DNA from: Chloroflexota bacterium
Lineage (GTDB): Bacteria; Chloroflexota; Anaerolineae; UBA4142
NCBI GenBank assembly: GCA_023381515.1
Contig: JAMCQI010000099.1
Location: forward strand, 13,893-77,892
Direction of reading: 5' to 3'
Length of the DNA: 64,000 nucleotides
Positions within the stretch are counted from its first letter, which is position 1; every line of letters starts with the position of its first letter. The translations under genes were made by a program, and so were the position numbers. The notes under the pieces were generated by a model, which saw only the letters and a list, made by a program, of their open reading frames with translations, ran no database searches and was not told the DNA's origin. Shown piece by piece: positions 33,020-41,979 of the stretch.

Positions 33020-34290
33020 GTTGACCTCAAGGTACTTGGAGTCGGAGCGGTTGGGCAGAGCCGCTCATCCTCTCTCTCGATAGCCAGTGCTCCCACCCGG
33101 TTCAGGCCCAGCGCCAGCGCCAACAACATCCACCAGATCACGCTGGGCTTGGACGTGCCCCAGACGACCACGTCGCCGAAGCCGTGCACGACCAAGACCA
33201 CCAGACTGGCCAGGATTCCGATGGCGAGGGAACGTTCCAATCCTCCCCGGTAAGCTTTCCAAGCCTGAGCAGCAGCCAGGACGACAAGCACAATAAACGC
33301 CGCGGACCCCAAGACGCCCGTGTCGAGCGCGACCTGAAGAAAGAGATTGTGTGTATGATTCTGCACTTGGCTTGGGTTGGCGGGGGAATAGGGCCACGCA
33401 TAGGGAGCGACCCGCGGATAGGCACCCAATCCGATTCCCCAAACCGGGTTCGCGCGGATCAGGTAGAGCGATTGCACCCACATATCCTGCCGTTCAATGA
33501 AGGTGCCGATTCTCGGATTCGCCACCGGACCGTAGACAAACTGCGCGGGCGGGGGTCCCCCCATCCAGGAATTAATGCCAAATGCCGCAATCAACCCGAG
33601 CGGGATCAAAGGCAACAGCCAACGCCGGTAGAGCGCGGCCCACGCACACAAACCTAAAGCCAGACCGAACCACGCACCGCGCGACTGCAACAGCACAAGA
33701 ACCATCAAGAGCGGGAAAAGCGAGATCGCTCCCAATATCCGCAGAGCACGCCGGTCTTGCATGACAAGTGACACCGCAAGCGGCACGGACAGCGCCAAGG
33801 CACCCCCTAGTATATTGGAATTGCTCACTTTATCAAACTTGGGCCATTCCTGGAAGAGCAATGCAGGAAGGGCAAAGAGCTTGTCCGAAGGCCAGCGCAC
33901 AGTGAAGGGTGTGGCCAGTGCAATCAATAGCCCGATGACAACCACTACTGCCGCGAGGCGCCAAAGGTCCTCCCGAGTCTGAATCCTTTCCAGCACGACG
34001 AAAAAGACCGTCACGCTCGCCACCACCTGCCCTGCCGTGACAATGGCCAGGTCCGGCGCCGTTGAGTGCACAAAACCGATGGCGGTCATCCCAAGCAGGG
34101 TGAGAATGGCCGGGTTGGCTTGGGAGACCGGAACCGGGCTGCCCGTGGCGATCCATCGGCATCCATAGAGAGCAAGGCACGCCGCAAAACCAACGCTCAT
34201 CCATGCGGACGGGAATAGGAGGAGGAGCGCGACCGGAATGACGAGCCAATGCGCTTGGTCGTGGATCGCGCACGCCCATCGGACGCTCAC
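33010..34290 (-). CDS. O-antigen ligase/Wzy-type polymerase 1
   Basis: A 426-residue integral membrane protein with about 11 transmembrane helices and the Wzy_C/O-antigen ligase signature in the large periplasmic loop (about 265-320; PVWGIGLGAYPRVAPYAW, NHTHNLFLQVALDTGVLG). It joins polysaccharide repeat units or ligates polymer to an acceptor. Upstream coupling (ATGA) with the DegT gene and downstream overlap with Wzz-BY-kinase place it in one polymerisation unit. Confidence 0.88.
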   Translation of the reverse strand: MSVRWACAIHDQAHWLVIPVALLLLFPSAWMSVGFAACLALYGCRWIATGSPVPVSQANPAILTLLGMTAIGFVHSTAPDLAIVTAGQVVASVTVFFVVLERIQTREDLWRLAAVVVVIGLLIALATPFTVRWPSDKLFALPALLFQEWPKFDKVSNSNILGGALALSVPLAVSLVMQDRRALRILGAISLFPLLMVLVLLQSRGAWFGLALGLCAWAALYRRWLLPLIPLGLIAAFGINSWMGGPPPAQFVYGPVANPRIGTFIERQDMWVQSLYLIRANPVWGIGLGAYPRVAPYAWPYSPANPSQVQNHTHNLFLQVALDTGVLGSAAFIVLVVLAAAQAWKAYRGGLERSLAIGILASLVVLVVHGFGDVVVWGTSKPSVIWWMLLALALGLNRVGALAIEREDERLCPTAPTPSTLRSTWN

Positions 34291-35447
34291 TCCACTGTTG
34301 CCCCTGCCGCAGCTTGCGCGGCTTTCAGTGATCGCTTCACGGCAGAGACGACGGCCTCGATGTCCGCGTCAGCCATGCCGGGATAAAGCGGTAGCGTCAC
34401 TTCGCGATGCGCCGCCGCTTCTGTAAGCGGTAGTGAGATGGATGGGTACCGCTGCTGATAATAACTGAACTTGTGAATCGGCGGGTAGTGGATACTGGTC
34501 TGGATTCCTTCGACTCGCATCTGATCCATGAATCGCTCACGATCGACCTGATCAGGCAGCAACATGGGGAAAATGTGATACGCCGGCTCCCCGACCGAAT
34601 CGCGGAACGGAAACTCGAGCCCGGTATGATCCAGCGCCTGCCAGTAGGTTTCGGTAATGGCCTTGCGCCGCGCGTTGTTGCCCGCCAGTTTGCGCAATTG
34701 TTCGAGCCCCAAGGCCGACCGGATCTCGTCGATGCGATAGTTGTAACCGAGGTCGACGACGTCGTACGAGTGGGCATGCCCTTGATGCCGGTCCCATGTC
34801 AGCGTCGTCATGCCGTGGGAGCGCAGCAGCCGCACCCTTTCTGCGACGTCATCCCGATTCGTGACGAGCATGCCCCCTTCGCCGGTCGCGAGGTTCTTGT
34901 TGGAAAAGAAGCTAAAGCAACCCACATCGCCCCAGGTCCCCATGGTCCGCCCGTTCAGCGACGCGCCGGGCGCGTGCGCGGCATCCTCGATAACCGCAAG
35001 GTGGTGGCGCTCGGCAATATCCATGATCGCATCCATCGCGCAGGGGAACCCGCCATAGTGCATCACCATGAGCGCGCGGGTCCGGTCTGTGATCTGCTTT
35101 TCGATTTCCCGCGGCGAGATATTCAGATCGCATGGATGCGAGATATCGGCGAACCGCACCTCGGCCCCCGCATACAGGATCGCGTTCGTGGTCGCCACAA
35201 ACGTCAGGGACGGCGCCACCACCTCGTCGCCGGGTCCGATTTCCAAGGCCAAACAGGCGAGATGGAGAGCCTGCGTGGCGTTCGAAACGGCCACCGCGTG
35301 CGGCACGCCGAGGGTGCGCGCAAACTCCTCTTCGAATTGCTGCGTCACCGCGCCCATGGTGAGCCAACGACTGCGGACCACTCGTAGGACCGCTTCGGCT
35401 TCCTCATCGCCATAATCCAAGTCTGCTAACGGAACTCGCCACGGCAT
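34287..35447 (-). CDS. DegT/DnrJ/EryC1/StrS-family sugar aminotransferase 1
   Basis: A 386-residue PLP-dependent aminotransferase that forms amino-deoxysugars from nucleotide keto-sugars. Landmarks are YGDEEAEAVLRVVRSRWLTMG, PSLTFVATTNAILYAGA, VIEDAAHAPGA and the PLP Lys184 in FSFFSNKNLATGEGG. Together with the nucleotidyltransferase and SDR genes directly upstream it suggests a route to an NDP-4-amino-4,6-dideoxyhexose or similar; the exact sugar cannot be inferred. The next gene starts inside its stop codon. Confidence 0.9.
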   Translation of the reverse strand: MPWRVPLADLDYGDEEAEAVLRVVRSRWLTMGAVTQQFEEEFARTLGVPHAVAVSNATQALHLACLALEIGPGDEVVAPSLTFVATTNAILYAGAEVRFADISHPCDLNISPREIEKQITDRTRALMVMHYGGFPCAMDAIMDIAERHHLAVIEDAAHAPGASLNGRTMGTWGDVGCFSFFSNKNLATGEGGMLVTNRDDVAERVRLLRSHGMTTLTWDRHQGHAHSYDVVDLGYNYRIDEIRSALGLEQLRKLAGNNARRKAITETYWQALDHTGLEFPFRDSVGEPAYHIFPMLLPDQVDRERFMDQMRVEGIQTSIHYPPIHKFSYYQQRYPSISLPLTEAAAHREVTLPLYPGMADADIEAVVSAVKRSLKAAQAAAGATVE

Positions 35448-35448
35448 C

Positions 35449-36159
35449 TCAATCGTCTCCTAGAATCTGCGGTCTGAGGGTCTCAAATTCCTGAACCGCC
35501 TGCTCGTAATCGTCGGGACGGCCCAGGTCCTGCCAATACCCTTCAAAGGGGAAACCGATGACCCGCTCCCCCGCCTTGATGAGGCGCAAGACCAGATCCG
35601 GAAAGTCGAGATACTGATCGCAAGGGATATAATCGAGCACGTGCGGCTCGAATACATAGATGCCCATACTCACGTGAAACTCGTAGGTCGGCTTTTCGAC
35701 ATAGCCGATGATTTCATTTTCCCCGTTGCGCTGAATCACGCCGAGATCGATCTTGACCTTGCGTCTGTGCATGGCGATCGTCGCGGCCGCGTGCGACTCG
35801 CGATGGTAACCGACCAGGCTACGCAGGTCCAAGGTCGTCAGGACGTCGCCGTTTGCCACCAGAAATGTATCGTCCAATCCCTTGACCAGCGAAAGTGGGC
35901 CCGCCGTTCCCAGAGGATGGTCTTCATAGCTGTAGCAGATTCTAAGCCCCAGCCGCTCGCCATCCTGGAAAAAGGCCCGCAGCAGCTCTGCCAAATGCCC
36001 CACGGTGAGGACGGCCTCGTCCACTCCGGCCCGCTTGAGCTGGCGCAGCAAAATCTCCAGGATCGGCATGTCGCCGATCGGCATGAGTGGTTTGGGCAAA
36101 ATCTTGGTATAAGGAGCGAGCCGCGTTCCCTTGCCGCCTGCCAGCACAATTGCCTTCAT
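35449..36159 (-). CDS. sugar-1-phosphate nucleotidyltransferase
   Basis: A 236-residue NTP-transferase of the RmlA/GMP-pyrophosphorylase fold. The activation loop is IVLAGGKGTRLAPYTKILPKPLMPIG, followed by CYSYEDHPLGTAGPL and VANGDVLTTLDL (metal-binding Asp). It lacks a C-terminal left-handed helix, so it is a short uridylyl-, thymidylyl- or mannose-guanylyl-type enzyme. It lies one base from the aminotransferase and 17 bases from the SDR gene, forming a nucleotide-sugar trio. Confidence 0.9.
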   Translation of the reverse strand: MKAIVLAGGKGTRLAPYTKILPKPLMPIGDMPILEILLRQLKRAGVDEAVLTVGHLAELLRAFFQDGERLGLRICYSYEDHPLGTAGPLSLVKGLDDTFLVANGDVLTTLDLRSLVGYHRESHAAATIAMHRRKVKIDLGVIQRNGENEIIGYVEKPTYEFHVSMGIYVFEPHVLDYIPCDQYLDFPDLVLRLIKAGERVIGFPFEGYWQDLGRPDDYEQAVQEFETLRPQILGDD

Positions 36160-36176
36160 TTCACCCCTTTACAGAG

Positions 36177-37202
36177 TCAAACCTGATACAGGTTAGGTCG
36201 ATACAAGTCCATATGCTTTGCGATCCAGGCAATCGTTTGGCGCAAGCCCTCGCGCAGGCCGACTTGCGGAGTCCAGCCCAGGACTTGCGCGGCCAGCCGG
36301 TTATCCGAAAGCAGGCGCTGGACCTCACTCTTCTCCGGCCGCAAACGCGCGGTATCCATCTCGACGCTCACCGGCCGTCCCACGAGCGAGATGATCTCTT
36401 GGGCCAAATCTCCGATCCGAATATCCGTTCCGGTGCCGAGATTGAACGTTTGCCCCTCGACGCCCGGCGCCGCCCCCGCGCGCAGGAACCCCTCCACGGT
36501 ATCCGAAACGAACGTCAGGTCACGGCGCGCGTCGACATTCCCCAGCCGCACCTTGTCGAGCACAAGCGCCTGAGCAACAATCGTCGGAATCACCGCGCGC
36601 GCCGATTGCCGCGGGCCGTAGGTATTGAAAGGACGCACCGTGACGATCGGCAGTTCATAGGAACACCAAAAGCTCTCGGCGATCTTGTCGGCGCCAATCT
36701 TGCTCGCCGAATACGGCGACTGCCCCTGGAGTGGATGCGTTTCGTCTATCGGGACGCGCAGCGCCGTGCCATAGACCTCGCTGGTCGATGTATGGATGAC
36801 CCGGGCCACGCCGGCATCGCGCGCCGCCAGGAGGACATTCATCGTCCCCAAAACGTTCGTTTCCACCACCTCGGCCGGATGGACGTAGGAGTACGGGATC
36901 GCGATCAGCGCGCCGAGGTGAAAAACGTGCGAGACACCCACCAGTGCCTGGCGCAGGGCCGGCAGGTCACGTAGATCCCCGGCGACCACCTCCAGTTCAC
37001 AGAAGACGTCGGGCGGGAGGAGCGACAAGAGCCCAGGGTCGCCGCGCGAGTTATAGCGCACGAACGCGCGGACCCGTGCGCCTTCCCGCACCAGCGCTTC
37101 GACGAGGTGAGAGGCGATAAAGCCACCCGCGCCGGTCACGAGGACGCGGGAGCCATGGAGGGAGGGGGTGGGGGGCGAGCCGGATTCAGGCATGAGGGTC
37201 AT
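36177..37202 (-). CDS. extended SDR NDP-sugar 4,6-dehydratase/epimerase
   Basis: The 341-residue extended short-chain dehydrogenase has the Rossmann motif VLVTGAGGFIASHLVEAL (about 20-37), VAGDLRD, the active site THTSTSEVYGT-like segment HTSTSEVYG and Tyr164-x3-Lys168 in PYSASKIGADK, then RPFNTYGPRQSARAVIP. Relatives act as NDP-hexose 4,6-dehydratases (GDP-mannose, UDP-GlcNAc, dTDP-glucose types). The neighbouring aminotransferase would use the 4-keto product. The start overlaps the phosphoglycosyl transferase stop by 17 bases. Confidence 0.88.
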   Translation of the reverse strand: MTLMPESGSPPTPSLHGSRVLVTGAGGFIASHLVEALVREGARVRAFVRYNSRGDPGLLSLLPPDVFCELEVVAGDLRDLPALRQALVGVSHVFHLGALIAIPYSYVHPAEVVETNVLGTMNVLLAARDAGVARVIHTSTSEVYGTALRVPIDETHPLQGQSPYSASKIGADKIAESFWCSYELPIVTVRPFNTYGPRQSARAVIPTIVAQALVLDKVRLGNVDARRDLTFVSDTVEGFLRAGAAPGVEGQTFNLGTGTDIRIGDLAQEIISLVGRPVSVEMDTARLRPEKSEVQRLLSDNRLAAQVLGWTPQVGLREGLRQTIAWIAKHMDLYRPNLYQV

Positions 37203-38892
37203 GAGTTAGCAGACCTTCCCGAATTGTCCGAATGCGATCACCCGCACCGGCCAGATCACCGGCCTGGACCATCTGCTCGAGGTCCGAGAGCCACATTTGC
37301 GCTTGGGCGGGCGAAATGCCTTGGGCCGCGGTCAGCGGAGCTTCAATGGTCGGCTTGGCGCGATGTCCGTTCGACCCATCGTCTTTTGCCGCCGCCTTGT
37401 CCGCAACCGCGTCCGCCAGACTCGCCGCGATATCGGGCACCATCACCAGGCGCGCCGGAGTGCCGCCGCAGAAATCGAGGAGCGCATGGCGGTCTTGCGC
37501 GCTGATGTTGTGAATCGCAAAGATGAGGATGCCGACGTCGTATTTCTCGACCAGGCGGCAGATATCGGTTCGGCGGCCGAGGACGTTCAGCCCGCGGAAG
37601 CGCATCCCCTGCTTGTACAGATCGTCGTCGATAAAGCCGACAACTTGGAAGGCGCTCGCGTTCGGTCCATTCCCCAAGAGCCACGCAACAAACTGGCCGG
37701 TCGAGCCACCGCCGATGATGAGCACCCGTTCGCGCATCGCCGCCTGCCCACTGCTGACAGCCAGCCAGCGCGACACCGCGCCGCTCAAGAGCCGCGTCCG
37801 ATACCGCACTCCCACAAAGCCGACGAGCGCCGACGCCGACGCCGATACGACCATCCCCGGCGGCAGCATCGGCTGCGTCCACAAAATCTGATTGAAAACC
37901 ACCGCCGCGGCGCCCGCGACGCTCGCGCTGAGCAGGATGAGCCACACATCGCTCGGTAAAGCATGCGACCACGCGATGTGGTTCATGCCGAGGAGCCAGC
38001 CGACCAGGCTAAAGAGGAGGGCGAATCCACCCGCAATCAGCAAGGCTTGGCCCCATCCCACGTTGAGCACGACAAACCAGCGCCACACCACGCCGGTCAC
38101 ACCCATCGCCAAAAAGGTGATAAAGGCGTCGATCGCGAACCAGCTCACGTAGCGCCGACCAAGCCGAGTCAGCGGTCCCAAGAAGAGACCCTCCTCCTCC
38201 GGCAGCGCGGTATGAATGCCTGGGAGAACGATGAGCGCGGTCCACAGGAGAACGTCGAGGTCGAGCCAGAAGGTATGCCGCCGCACATAGAGCTGGTCGA
38301 GGCGCAGCTTGCTTGGGAGCACGGACTTTAGATAGGTCTGCATCAAATTCTGATGCGAGAGGAGCCCTTCCTCGTTGCGATAGAGGACGGACGCCGGGCT
38401 CGTGATCCCCGGCTTGACCGAGAGAATCTCGCGGCGCACGGCCTCCGGCCACTTGGCCGCGATGTCGGGGTCCTCGGGCCGCGGGCCGACCAAGCTCATC
38501 TCCCCCTTGAGCACGTTCCAGAGCTGCGGCAGCTCGTTGATCTTGGAATTGCGCAGGCGGCGCCCGAACGGCGTCACGCGGGGATCATCCTCCGCCGTCA
38601 CCTTGGCAAGCTGGCGCGGATCGTGCCACTGCTCCATCGTGCGGAATTTGAGCATGGCGAACTTTTTTCCGTCCTTGCCGATGCGTGTAGCCCGATAAAA
38701 GACCGGGCCGGACGAATGGCGGCGGATCAGGAGGGCGACTACGGCGAAGATGGGCAGAAGGAGCGCCAAGCCGATAAAGGCGCCGCCGATGTCGACGGCC
38801 CGCTTGGCGAGATCCCCGGGCAGCAGGGAAGGGAGAGGGCGGGTTCGGGCTAACGGAACGGGTGTTGGAATGGATGTTAATGTTCTAGCCAT
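37186..38892 (-). CDS. phosphoglycosyl transferase with inverted domain order
   Basis: A 568-residue initiating transferase. The bacterial sugar-transferase (PGT) domain is N-terminal (about 27-240): a re-entrant helix (KRAVDIGGAFIGLALLLP), GPVFYRATRIGKDGKKFAML, LKFRTM, NELPQLWNVLKGEMSLVGPR and KPGITSPASVLYRNEEG. It is followed by about four transmembrane helices and a Rossmann CoA_binding_3-type domain (RVLIIGGGSTGQFVAWLLG). WbaP/WcaJ proteins have the reverse order. The catalytic Asp-Glu dyad position reads Asn119-Glu120. It should load sugar phosphate onto undecaprenyl phosphate. GGAGG before the ATG fixes the start. Confidence 0.88.
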   Translation of the reverse strand: MARTLTSIPTPVPLARTRPLPSLLPGDLAKRAVDIGGAFIGLALLLPIFAVVALLIRRHSSGPVFYRATRIGKDGKKFAMLKFRTMEQWHDPRQLAKVTAEDDPRVTPFGRRLRNSKINELPQLWNVLKGEMSLVGPRPEDPDIAAKWPEAVRREILSVKPGITSPASVLYRNEEGLLSHQNLMQTYLKSVLPSKLRLDQLYVRRHTFWLDLDVLLWTALIVLPGIHTALPEEEGLFLGPLTRLGRRYVSWFAIDAFITFLAMGVTGVVWRWFVVLNVGWGQALLIAGGFALLFSLVGWLLGMNHIAWSHALPSDVWLILLSASVAGAAAVVFNQILWTQPMLPPGMVVSASASALVGFVGVRYRTRLLSGAVSRWLAVSSGQAAMRERVLIIGGGSTGQFVAWLLGNGPNASAFQVVGFIDDDLYKQGMRFRGLNVLGRRTDICRLVEKYDVGILIFAIHNISAQDRHALLDFCGGTPARLVMVPDIAASLADAVADKAAAKDDGSNGHRAKPTIEAPLTAAQGISPAQAQMWLSDLEQMVQAGDLAGAGDRIRTIREGLLTHDPHA

Positions 38893-38972
38893 GGGACCTC
38901 CGAAAGGGACAAGAGACAGGTGACAGGTGGCAAGAAAAGGTGACAGGTGACACGAGGGTGTGTGAATTGCCC

Positions 38973-39848
38973 CTACGCCACCGGCGTCTTCTCCCGCGCC
39001 GGCAGCGCCGCGCCCCGCATCGTACCCTGTGCCTGCGCGACCAAGTCGTCGAAGGTGATCTGGTACGCGGGGAGCATGGCCTCGCCGCAGGTGACGGTGA
39101 CGCCGAGGCGGTCGCCCGCCGCGGATTCGATGCGATGTATCAACGCCCCGGCGCTCGAATAATCAGTTTCGGGACAAAGGACAATAAAGCGGCGGCCGCC
39201 CTCCGCTAAGAGCACGGTATCGGAGCCGCGGACGACCTCCCCAATCGTGCTGCCGAGCTTGGAAAGGGCGTAGCGGCTGCTCAGCGTCGTGAGCGCTTCG
39301 TCCAGGATGCGGGGCACGCTCGCATGCAGAGAGGACGGCTCGGGCTCGACGACGATGACGGAGAGCGGACGGTGGTAGCGGAGGGAGCGCCGCAGCTCGA
39401 CCTCGATCTCGTCGGCAGCGTCCTCAAGCGGTTTCGGCTTGCGGTCTTCGCCCCCGGACGTCAGGTCGACAAATACCTGCTCCAGGTCGACGAGCCGGCT
39501 AGCCAGGTCGCGAGCGACGAGGACGAGAGCCGACAGCGTCGCGATCTCGAGGAGGCCGACGGCCATGTCGCCGCCCGTCAGTGTGATCCGCCGGCCATCG
39601 CCGAGCGCCAGGTAGCGGCAGAGGAGATAGATGGCAACGGCGAGCGCGACCGGTACGGCGGCGGGGGCGCGGCTCAGGAGCGGCGAGCGGCCGAGCGTGA
39701 TGATCGCAAGGAGCCCGAGGAGCGCGAGCAGCCAGACGAAATCAAAGGGATTCGCCGTCGTCGGCATGCGCAAACGCTCGACGCCAAGGAGGAGCACCAT
39801 TAGAAAGGCCAGTAGGAGAATCAGGCTCCGCAGAGGTTTCATCATCAT
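38973..39848 (-). CDS. membrane protein with degenerate GGDEF domain
   Basis: The 291-residue protein has about four transmembrane helices (8-22, 37-52, 63-80, 97-113), a short helical linker, and a GGDEF-like fold (about 140-265). The active-site loop is GGRRF (217-221) in place of GGDEF/GGEEF, so it cannot be a cyclase, but an I-site-like RGSD (207-210) precedes it by six residues. PETDYSSAGALIHRIESAAG matches the post-loop helix of GGDEF domains. It ends 80 bases before the phosphoglycosyl transferase gene, suggesting a c-di-GMP receptor controlling polysaccharide initiation, as PelD does for Pel. That analogy is inference. Confidence 0.7.
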   Translation of the reverse strand: MMMKPLRSLILLLAFLMVLLLGVERLRMPTTANPFDFVWLLALLGLLAIITLGRSPLLSRAPAAVPVALAVAIYLLCRYLALGDGRRITLTGGDMAVGLLEIATLSALVLVARDLASRLVDLEQVFVDLTSGGEDRKPKPLEDAADEIEVELRRSLRYHRPLSVIVVEPEPSSLHASVPRILDEALTTLSSRYALSKLGSTIGEVVRGSDTVLLAEGGRRFIVLCPETDYSSAGALIHRIESAAGDRLGVTVTCGEAMLPAYQITFDDLVAQAQGTMRGAALPAREKTPVA

Positions 39849-39926
39849 GTCCTAGGGGAATACCAATCCCGGTAACGGGGGTCGTGTTCGCGCCGGGCAT
39901 ACTCGGCGCGGAGCCGCGTCAGTTCG

Positions 39927-41978
39927 TCAATGTTCAAGCGCCATGCCCCAGACGTGCAATTGCCCCGAGGAGGCCGTGTAACGGATTGTTATGGAATCGA
40001 TCACCGAGGGGCCTGCAAATCTCAACTTGGAACCAAAGATGCTGGCCTCAAAATCGGACCACGCGTCCCCGTACTCGCGCTGGCCGACGAGGGCAGCACG
40101 CTTGTGCCAAGACAAGGCAGCTTCGCACCCCTTGCCGACCCCACAACCCCTCGACCAGTCCTGCGTCTCACTCCCCATCCGCAGAGGAAAAGCAAGCTCC
40201 TCTCCCCCGGTTGCATGGACCAGAAGCTCGCCGATCGTCCCGCCCTGTCGGAGGCGACTGCCGCCCGTCACATCGCTCAACAGCACGAGTCCCTGCGCCG
40301 CTACCGAAGAGCTCAACGGGATCTCGCGTTCGGTTCTCCCCTGATCATCTGGGACCGAGAAACTGCCGGTCACAGAATACGGTGCGTTCAAAAAGAACGC
40401 CTCCGCTGGCAGTGCCAAATCCTGAAACTCCAGCCCGTAGATTTCTTTTGGCAGCGTCACCTGGCCCGAAACCGGATCGACCGCGTAGCCCGGCCGCTCG
40501 CGAGAGGACTTTCGCTCGAACACGTACTCAAAGACGGGGAAACGAACCAGTCCCTGCTGGAACGCAAACTCACTCTCAAGCTGAGGGAAAATCTGATTGA
40601 ACTCTTTTCGACGCTCCGGTTGCCAGTCCCCCGTAACAAAGACAACCCTATCCACACCCTCCAGCCCGCCCACCCCATCCGACGAAACATATGACCAGTA
40701 GGGCCCTTTCGTTATCTCCGGATCAAAATATCGATCAACCGGCGCCGATGAGCGCCCATCAAAGAGAAGGATGCTCTTAGCCGCGCTCACGCTCTCCGCC
40801 AGCTGTGCAAACTCTTTCCAGTCCACACCCACAGGTATCGTGTAACTCCACGGACCCCAAAAGTACTGGAAAACTGAGTACGCGCAGACCAATGCGACGG
40901 CGGGAAGCAGAACAAACCGCAGGCGGCGCACTGTGAGGCCTGCTGCGACAAGAAGCAGGTACACGGGCAGCACCATCATGACATGCCGCGGAGATGCCGT
41001 CTCGGAGAACGATGGGGTCGCCGGGTCCAAGATCAGAAACACGAGAACTAGCGGCACGAGTCCTACGACCACCAACATCAGCGGACGCGGTCGATCGCGC
41101 AGGGCCACGAGCCCAGCAGAAGCAGCCGCAGCGAAAACCAGGACGCCAATAACCGAATAGGGCAGAGCAACCGGATACACCGATTGGCCCAGGGAGAAGA
41201 AGAACAAGGTGAGTGGCACCTTGGCTAAATTGGCTAGCCCTAGTCCTCTGGGAAGAACCGCGCTGGGGGACCACTGAGCGCCAATTAGCCGCTGGATAGC
41301 GGTAAAGAGCACCGGACTTAGTACGGACGCCAAGACCGCAAGCCCAAGCAAACAAACGACGACCAGACCCAGCCGCCAGATCCTTTTCCGGCCAGGTGCC
41401 GACGCCAACCACCACGCAACGACCTCCGCCACAGGAACCATGATCCCAAACAAGTGCGACAGGCCTACCAATAGGCCGGCCGCCAGCCAGCCAAGCCGCC
41501 GGACAACCGAATCCGGATGTTTCCAGAGCAGCACAAACGTGAACAGCGACAGTACCGTGCTCAACAGAAAGAGGCTGTAGAAACGCACTTCCTGTGAATA
41601 CTCGATAGCAAACGAGGAGACAGCCAGCAGCCCGGACAGAGCAAACCCCACCTGGCCATTGACAGCATGGCGACCGAATTGATATCCCAGTGGAACCGCC
41701 AGCACACCGAAAACCACAGAGGGAAAGCGCGCCCAGAAATCACCTGACCCCAACAAAAGCCAAAAGTGCAATATGCCGAAATAGAAGACCGATTGAGCAT
41801 TCCGCCCCACCTGTTCCGTCTCGATCAAGCTGTTGTACTCGTCCCCGAAGAGACTCCTCGCGTCCAGGCCGTACACCCTCAAGCCAAAGGCCACCAGAGT
41901 GACGAGCCCAACCACAACCGCTGGCTGCCGCACTATCCGAAACCCCACGCGCCAATCCGCCCCCACTTGCAGCCTCAA
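39927..41978 (-). CDS. GT-C type membrane glycosyltransferase (GT39/PMT-like)
   Basis: The roughly 683-residue protein has about 11-12 transmembrane helices. The first periplasmic loop carries YGLDARSLFGDEYNSLIE with the catalytic-type Asp-Glu pair of ArnT/PMT-like transferases, and SFAIEYSQEVRFYSLFLL follows. Such enzymes move sugars from lipid carriers on the outer face. The C-terminal 200 residues form a soluble beta-rich domain ending near SGQLHVWGMALEH. I choose the TTG at 41978 because GGGAGGGG precedes it, straddling the stop of the GT2 gene; the ATG at 42014 lacks a site and overlaps that gene. Confidence 0.8.
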   Translation of the reverse strand: MRLQVGADWRVGFRIVRQPAVVVGLVTLVAFGLRVYGLDARSLFGDEYNSLIETEQVGRNAQSVFYFGILHFWLLLGSGDFWARFPSVVFGVLAVPLGYQFGRHAVNGQVGFALSGLLAVSSFAIEYSQEVRFYSLFLLSTVLSLFTFVLLWKHPDSVVRRLGWLAAGLLVGLSHLFGIMVPVAEVVAWWLASAPGRKRIWRLGLVVVCLLGLAVLASVLSPVLFTAIQRLIGAQWSPSAVLPRGLGLANLAKVPLTLFFFSLGQSVYPVALPYSVIGVLVFAAAASAGLVALRDRPRPLMLVVVGLVPLVLVFLILDPATPSFSETASPRHVMMVLPVYLLLVAAGLTVRRLRFVLLPAVALVCAYSVFQYFWGPWSYTIPVGVDWKEFAQLAESVSAAKSILLFDGRSSAPVDRYFDPEITKGPYWSYVSSDGVGGLEGVDRVVFVTGDWQPERRKEFNQIFPQLESEFAFQQGLVRFPVFEYVFERKSSRERPGYAVDPVSGQVTLPKEIYGLEFQDLALPAEAFFLNAPYSVTGSFSVPDDQGRTEREIPLSSSVAAQGLVLLSDVTGGSRLRQGGTIGELLVHATGGEELAFPLRMGSETQDWSRGCGVGKGCEAALSWHKRAALVGQREYGDAWSDFEASIFGSKLRFAGPSVIDSITIRYTASSGQLHVWGMALEH

Positions 41979-41979
41979 T

